Origin: an uncultured Collinsella sp.
GTDB taxonomy: Bacteria; Actinomycetota; Coriobacteriia; Coriobacteriales; Coriobacteriaceae
Assembly (NCBI GenBank): GCA_900751665.1
Contig: CAADSV010000082.1
Location: 1-11,230 of the forward strand
Direction of reading: 5' to 3'
Length of the DNA: 11,230 nt
In this document: piece after piece, positions 7,773-11,230 of the stretch
Numbering within the stretch: the first letter of the stretch is position 1
Layout: the number at the start of each line of letters is the position of its first letter
Program-made: the position numbers and the translations under genes
The notes under the pieces: generated by a model
The model's input: only the letters and a program-made list of their open reading frames with translations
What the model was told of the DNA's origin: nothing
Database searches by the model: none

Positions 7773-8275
7773 TGGGTCGCGTTGTGGATGGCCGTGTGAA
7801 CGGCGCCCCGTTTGCGGGTATCGTGCTCACGGCGGGAAGCGTGCTGCGTGCCGACGATGCCGCCGGCCCCGTGCTCTCCAAAAAGATGGAGGACGCGCCC
7901 ATCGCCGGTTGGTACACCATCGACGGCGGGCAAACGCCCGAGGATGACATCATCGAGGTCAAGCGCGAGCGTCCGCCGCGTTTGGTTTTGGTCGATGCCG
8001 CCGACATGGCGCTGCCCGTTGGCGCCATCCGCTTGCTCGACAAACGTGACGTGGCCCGCAAGTCGATGTTCACCACGCATTCGCTCCCTTTGTCGATTCT
8101 GATCGAAGAGATTGAGCAATCGTGCGAAGATATCGTCTTCATAGGGATTCAGCCGGGCGATACGGAGTTCTATAACCCCATGTCCCCGGAGGTCTTCGAG
8201 GCCGTCGACGCCGTGTACGACGCCGTGGCCGCCAACGACTTTTCCCACTTTGTCCGCTTGGGGCAAGAGCAATAG
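7772..8275 (+). CDS. hycI: Hydrogenase maturation endopeptidase HycI family
   Basis: This nickel-dependent protease removes the C-terminal peptide of the hydrogenase large subunit, here presumably HyfG. The product is 167 aa (E. coli HycI is 156). The three nickel-binding residues of HycI (Asp16, Asp62, His90) align to Asp29 in RADDAAGP, Asp75 in LVLVDAADMALP and His103 in FTTHSLPLSILIEE. Other family blocks are present: WYTIDGGQTPEDDI and VFIGIQPGDTEFYNPM. The N-terminus has about 13 extra residues. The usual glycine-rich GN....GDDGAGP stretch reads GS....ADDAAGP, so one Asn and two Gly are replaced while the metal Asp is kept. The other substrate-pocket blocks look normal, so I expect it to be active. 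The gene lies directly after hycH, as in E. coli hyc. Confidence 0.94.
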   Translation: MGRVVDGRVNGAPFAGIVLTAGSVLRADDAAGPVLSKKMEDAPIAGWYTIDGGQTPEDDIIEVKRERPPRLVLVDAADMALPVGAIRLLDKRDVARKSMFTTHSLPLSILIEEIEQSCEDIVFIGIQPGDTEFYNPMSPEVFEAVDAVYDAVAANDFSHFVRLGQEQ

Positions 8276-8296
8276 GAGCGCTTGTCCCTGCTGATT

Positions 8297-8306
8297 AGGA
8301 AAGAAG
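8297..8306 (+). promoter_or_regulatory. Ribosome binding site that favours the focA ATG at 8315
   Basis: AGGAAAGAAG ends 8 nt before ATG 8315. A TTG codon at 8282 in the same frame would add 11 residues, but the purine-rich site lies after it. The ATG gives a product of normal FocA length. Confidence 0.65.
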
Positions 8307-8314
8307 TGATTGAC

Positions 8315-9154
8315 ATGGCAGATTCCAAGGCAGAATATCCCGCTCCCGATTGCCTGGCGCCCGCCGCGATCGAGGCCAAGACCGAGGCCGCCGGCGTGAC
8401 CAAGGCTAACCTGCCGGTCGCAAAGGCTTTTCTGTTGGCAATGTTCGCCGGTGCGTTCATCGCCTTCGGCGGCCTGTTCTTTACGGTGTTTTTGAGCGAT
8501 AGCACGCTGGGCTGGGGTGCCCAGCGCGTCGTGGGCGGTCTGTGCTTTTGCCTGGGCCTGGTGCTGGTGCTGGTGTGCGGCGCCGAGCTGTTCACCGGCA
8601 ACTCGCTTATGGTCTGCGCGCTCAAGAGCAAAAAGATCACCCTGGTCCAGATGCTCAAGGCCTGGGTCGTCGTATGGGTCGGTAACTTTGTCGGTGCTCT
8701 GTTCATCGTCTTTTTGGTGTACATGGCCGGCATTTACAAGCTCAACGGCGAGGCGGTCGCCAATTCCATGGTGAGCGTCGCCGCTGGCAAGGTGACGGTC
8801 GACTGGGTGACGATCTTCTTCCGCGGCATCCTGTGCAACATCTTTGTGTGCCTGGCCGTGTGGATCGGTACCGCCGGCAAGACCGTGGTCGATAAGGTTG
8901 TGGGCATTCTGCTGCCCATCGCCGCCTTTGTGGCCTGCGGTTTTGAGCACTGCGTTGCCAACATGTACTTTTTGCCCATGGGCGCCGTGATGCATGCATG
9001 CGGCTATGGTGCCAAGGTCGCCGGCGCCGATGCGCTCAACGCCGCGGGCATTGCGTTTAACCTGTCCGCCGCCACGCTGGGCAACATTGTGGGCGGCGCT
9101 GTTCTGATCGCGCTCGGCTACTGGTTTATCTACGCCAAGAAGTCCGAGGCGTAA
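8315..9154 (+). CDS. focA: Formate channel/transporter, FocA family (FNT)
   Basis: The product is 279 aa (E. coli FocA 285, FocB 282) and belongs to the formate-nitrite transporter family of pentameric inner-membrane channels. After a cytoplasmic tail of about 35 residues there are six hydrophobic segments. Family landmarks are GAELFTGN, whose Thr94 corresponds to the pore Thr91 of FocA; RGILCNIFVCLAVW; and GFEHCVANMYFLPMG, whose His212 corresponds to the essential pore His209. The last helix ends in KKSEA. The gene lies 39 nt after hycI, the widest gap in the operon, and is followed by a terminator. Next to a formate hydrogenlyase-like complex it most likely brings formate or formic acid to the cytoplasm. 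The presence of both Thr and His supports formate over nitrite or hydrosulfide, but family members overlap in specificity. Confidence 0.95.
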   Translation: MADSKAEYPAPDCLAPAAIEAKTEAAGVTKANLPVAKAFLLAMFAGAFIAFGGLFFTVFLSDSTLGWGAQRVVGGLCFCLGLVLVLVCGAELFTGNSLMVCALKSKKITLVQMLKAWVVVWVGNFVGALFIVFLVYMAGIYKLNGEAVANSMVSVAAGKVTVDWVTIFFRGILCNIFVCLAVWIGTAGKTVVDKVVGILLPIAAFVACGFEHCVANMYFLPMGAVMHACGYGAKVAGADALNAAGIAFNLSAATLGNIVGGAVLIALGYWFIYAKKSEA

Positions 9155-9176
9155 GGTACCGTCTGTTTGACGTTGG

Positions 9177-9212
9177 GCCTCCCGCGGGGCGTTGCCGTGC
9201 GGGAGGCTTTTT
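9177..9212 (+). terminator. Intrinsic (rho-independent) terminator after focA
   Basis: A perfect 9-bp inverted repeat, GCCTCCCGC (9177-9185) and GCGGGAGGC (9199-9207), encloses a 13-nt loop in which GGC/GCC can pair further. It is followed directly by TTTTT (9208-9212). It begins 22 nt after the focA stop and should end the hyf-foc transcript, separating it from the molybdoenzyme gene. Confidence 0.9.
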
Positions 9213-9276
9213 GGGTCTGGGGCTCGTTGCCGGGCTTTTGGCCTGTTGTGTTTGGCCGATGAAAGGGGTAATCGAG
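9213..9276 (+). promoter_or_regulatory. Short leader of the molybdoenzyme gene; no clear promoter
   Basis: Between the terminator and the next start there are 64 nt. TTGCCG at 9227-9232 could serve as a -35 element, but no convincing -10 hexamer lies 16-18 nt downstream, and no dyad-symmetric operator was seen. GAAAGGGG at 9261-9268, 8 nt before ATG 9277, is a good ribosome binding site. If the terminator works, a promoter must exist here or transcription must read through. Confidence 0.35.
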
Positions 9277-11230
9277 ATGGCATCTGCTGTGAAGCGTGAC
9301 GGTCGCGCCGTGGTGACCACATGCGGGGGATGCTATGCCGATTGCGCCTTTGCGGCCCATGTTGAGGATGGGCGTGTGGTGGCCGAGTTGCCGGTGCCGG
9401 GGCACCCGTGCGTGGCGCGTGCCCTGTGCGCCCGCGGGCGGCATCGCCTGTCTATGCCGTTTGACGAGCGCGACCGGATTTTGCACCCCATGCGCCGCCG
9501 AGCTGATGGTTCGGGGTTTGATGCGATTTCCTGGGATGAGGCGTTCGCACAGATTGCCGAGCGCCTTTTGGGGATTGTTGACGAGTGCGGGCCTCGTGCG
9601 CTGGGCATGACGCTCGGCGTGCCCTCGTTCGACCGCTACTGGGCCTATCGCTTTATGCATGCACTGGGCTCGCCTAACGTGTACGGGGCCGACGGTGCCT
9701 GCGAGGTAAGCCGACTTACCGGTTGGGAGCACAGCCTGGGCTATAGTCCCGCCTCCGACCTGGCGCATACCGATTGCATCATGTATCTGGGGCGCTCCAT
9801 TGTCGATTCGTCGACGATGGAGGCCGTTGATGCGCTCAACGATGCGCGCCGGCGCGGGGCGAAGATTATCGTGGTCGACCCCCGGCGCAGCGGCTCGGCT
9901 GCGCTTGCAGACCGCTGGCTGCGTGTGCGCCCAGGCTGCGACCTGGCCTTGCTGCTGGGCATTGCGCATGTGCTCATTGCCGAGGACTTGTACGACCGCG
10001 AGTTTGTTGCCCGCTATACCACGGGGTTTGACGAGCTGGCGCAGGCGGCTGCTGATTGGACGCCTGAGTGGGCCGAGTCGATGTGCGACGTGCCGGCCGC
10101 AGAGATTGTCGCCACGGCGCGCGATCTCGCTGCCGCCGCGCCTGCCGCTGTGGTGGATGCGGGTTTTCATGGTGGCATCGGCATCGCGTATGCCAATAGC
10201 ACCCAGACCGCACGCGCTATCTGCTTGGTCGATGTGCTGCTGGGCTGTATTGGACATGCGGGTGGCGCGCTCAATCCGCCCACACCGCTTTCACTGGGCG
10301 ACCTCGATCTCACTCGCTTTGCGACGCCGCCGGTGCCGCGCGAGCCCAAGCTGGGGTCCGAGCGCTATCCACTGGTCGATCCGGTGCGCGGGCTGTGCAC
10401 GACCATCGGTCAGTCGATTCTTGCCGGCGATTTGCGTGGGCTCATCGTCTATGCCAGTAACCCCGGTGCGGGCTATGGCAATGCACAGGCTTGGTTGGGT
10501 ATTTTGCAGCAGCTCGACTTGCTTGTGACGATTGATATTCGTTGGTCCGAGACGGCGCGTGCTTCTGACTTCGTGCTGCCCGACGTGACGTATCTGGAGG
10601 CCGACCGCGGTGTGGGCACAGTCGTGGGCGCCGACGATTCGCGCGTGTTCTACCGCAACGCCGTGCTGCCCGTGCAGCATGACGGCACACGTCCCGGTCG
10701 GGAGATTTTTGCCGGTCTGGCGCAGGCGTGTGGCGTGGGCGAGTATTTCCAGTTTACGTCTGACGATCTGACGGCTGCCCAGGTGGCCCCTTTTGGGATC
10801 GATCTGGACGAGCTCAAGGAGCGCGGCTGGGCCGATACGGGCGTGGCGCTGCCGTCGCGCACGGGTGAGCCGGTGATTCCGCTTGCCGGCGGCAAAATTG
10901 CGCTGGCAAGCGACGTATGGGGACGAGTCGGCATGGGTCGTGTGCCCAACTGGATTGCGCCCATGGTGGAGCCCGGCCCGGGGATGTTTCGCCTCATTAG
11001 TGGCAACCGTCCCTTTGAGTCGCACACCTCGCGCAGGCTTGCGGCTCAAGGTGCCGCCGAGGCTGGATCGGACCTGGATGCCGTGCAGATGAATGCCGAT
11101 GCTGCTGCGCACATGGGCATCGCCGACGGCGAGATCGTCGAGCTCGTGAGCGATATGGGCCGCGACCGCGTGCGCGTGGAGACGACGCCGTATCTGCATC
11201 CGGCGTGTATCTTTACGTCGGCCGCCCCCC
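9277..11230 (+). CDS. Molybdopterin oxidoreductase, DMSO reductase superfamily, Cys-ligated (3' end cut by window)
   Basis: 651 codons are visible with no stop, and the C-terminus is outside the window. An N-terminal [4Fe-4S] motif is seen as CGGCYADC plus LCARG (Cys16, 19, 23, 51). The likely molybdenum/tungsten ligand is Cys142 in GADGACEVSRLTGW. IIVVDPRRSGSAALAD and VLPDVTYLEADRGVGTVVG are cofactor-domain motifs, and from about residue 571 (FRLISGNRPF...) comes the dinucleotide-binding domain. No Tat leader precedes the cluster, so it is probably cytoplasmic. Formate dehydrogenases have Cys/Sec-His at the active site and Lys after the fourth cluster Cys; here these are Cys142-Glu143 and Ala52-Arg53, so an FDH role is doubtful. 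LPDVTYLE recalls polysulfide/thiosulfate reductase-type catalytic subunits. The substrate is unknown. An in-frame ATG at 9259 exists but lacks a ribosome site. Codon use is looser (more TTG, GGG, GAT) than in the hyf genes. Confidence 0.88.
   Translation, partial: MASAVKRDGRAVVTTCGGCYADCAFAAHVEDGRVVAELPVPGHPCVARALCARGRHRLSMPFDERDRILHPMRRRADGSGFDAISWDEAFAQIAERLLGIVDECGPRALGMTLGVPSFDRYWAYRFMHALGSPNVYGADGACEVSRLTGWEHSLGYSPASDLAHTDCIMYLGRSIVDSSTMEAVDALNDARRRGAKIIVVDPRRSGSAALADRWLRVRPGCDLALLLGIAHVLIAEDLYDREFVARYTTGFDELAQAAADWTPEWAESMCDVPAAEIVATARDLAAAAPAAVVDAGFHGGIGIAYANSTQTARAICLVDVLLGCIGHAGGALNPPTPLSLGDLDLTRFATPPVPREPKLGSERYPLVDPVRGLCTTIGQSILAGDLRGLIVYASNPGAGYGNAQAWLGILQQLDLLVTIDIRWSETARASDFVLPDVTYLEADRGVGTVVGADDSRVFYRNAVLPVQHDGTRPGREIFAGLAQACGVGEYFQFTSDDLTAAQVAPFGIDLDELKERGWADTGVALPSRTGEPVIPLAGGKIALASDVWGRVGMGRVPNWIAPMVEPGPGMFRLISGNRPFESHTSRRLAAQGAAEAGSDLDAVQMNADAAAHMGIADGEIVELVSDMGRDRVRVETTPYLHPACIFTSAAP

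Larger units (their letters stand above)
2..9212 (+). other. Predicted single operon hyfC-D-E-F-G-H-I-hycH-hycI-focA
   Basis: All ten genes point the same way. Gaps from hyfC to hycI are between -1 and 15 nt, and hycI to focA is 39 nt. No internal terminator was seen, and the block ends in an intrinsic terminator at 9177-9212. The operon's promoter and first genes lie left of the window. Neither a hyfR/fhlA-type regulator nor any hypA-F gene is present here. Confidence 0.85.

Noticed and set aside
8282..8314. TTG start extending FocA by 11 residues
   Set aside because: The ribosome-site-like AGGAAAGAAG lies downstream of this TTG and is well placed for ATG 8315, which gives a normal-length FocA.
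9259..9276. Alternative ATG for the molybdoenzyme, six codons upstream
   Set aside because: No purine-rich site precedes it. The only good ribosome site (9261-9268) overlaps it and serves the ATG at 9277.
7481..9322. Antisense open frame opposite hycH, hycI and focA (about 613 codons)
   Set aside because: It crosses three well-supported genes and the terminator. Its composition is typical of antisense translation in high-GC DNA, so it is not a real gene.
9130..10257. Antisense open frame (375 codons) opposite the focA end and the molybdoenzyme
   Set aside because: It overlaps the terminator and the [4Fe-4S] and metal-ligand coding region of the molybdoenzyme. No protein family is recognisable.
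9277..11230. Possible selenocysteine codon in the molybdoenzyme
   Set aside because: The reading frame has no in-frame TGA in the visible 651 codons, and the metal-ligand position is an ordinary TGC cysteine at 9700-9702.

Overview
The window is about 11.2 kb of high-GC bacterial DNA. Ten genes, all on the + strand, are packed into one operon-like block (positions 2 to about 9212). After a clear intrinsic terminator comes the 5' part of a separate molybdopterin enzyme gene that runs off the right edge. Base composition, strong preference for C/G-ending codons and gene content suggest a Coriobacteriia-type actinobacterium (Collinsella-like, an anaerobic gut fermenter that makes H2). This placement is inference from style and remembered biology; no taxonomic marker lies in the window.

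Region 1 (2-7190) encodes most of a membrane-bound group 4 [NiFe] hydrogenase of the hydrogenase-4 / formate hydrogenlyase type, in the order known for Escherichia coli hyf: hyfC (3' end only), hyfD, hyfE, hyfF, hyfG, hyfH, hyfI. HyfC, HyfD, HyfE and HyfF form the membrane arm. HyfD and HyfF keep the Glu/Lys/His residues of complex I proton-pumping subunits. HyfG (NuoC-NuoD fusion, Ni-Fe site), HyfH (two [4Fe-4S] clusters) and HyfI (proximal [4Fe-4S] cluster) form the peripheral arm. hyfA and hyfB would be expected just left of the window.

Region 2 (7191-8275) holds the dedicated maturation genes: a HycH-family protein and a HycI-family endopeptidase, which should trim the C-terminus of HyfG. 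Region 3 (8315-9154) is a FocA-type formate channel. Gaps between hyfC and hycI genes are at most 15 nt, with one 1-nt overlap, so co-transcription is very likely. A hairpin with a T-run at 9177-9212 closes the block. Together the genes describe import of formate and its oxidation to CO2 and H2 with possible ion pumping.

Region 4 (9277-11230) is a Cys-ligated molybdopterin oxidoreductase of the DMSO reductase superfamily. Although it sits next to a formate hydrogenlyase-like operon, it lacks the formate dehydrogenase hallmarks: no His after the metal-ligand Cys, and Arg instead of Lys after the last cluster Cys. It also lacks a Tat signal. It is therefore probably not the missing formate dehydrogenase, which must be encoded elsewhere. 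No CRISPR array, tRNA, rRNA, insertion sequence or phage gene was seen. I did not find a wholly new system. The points worth a second look are the unidentified molybdoenzyme, departures from the consensus in HycI, and extra tails on HyfG, HyfH and HycH.
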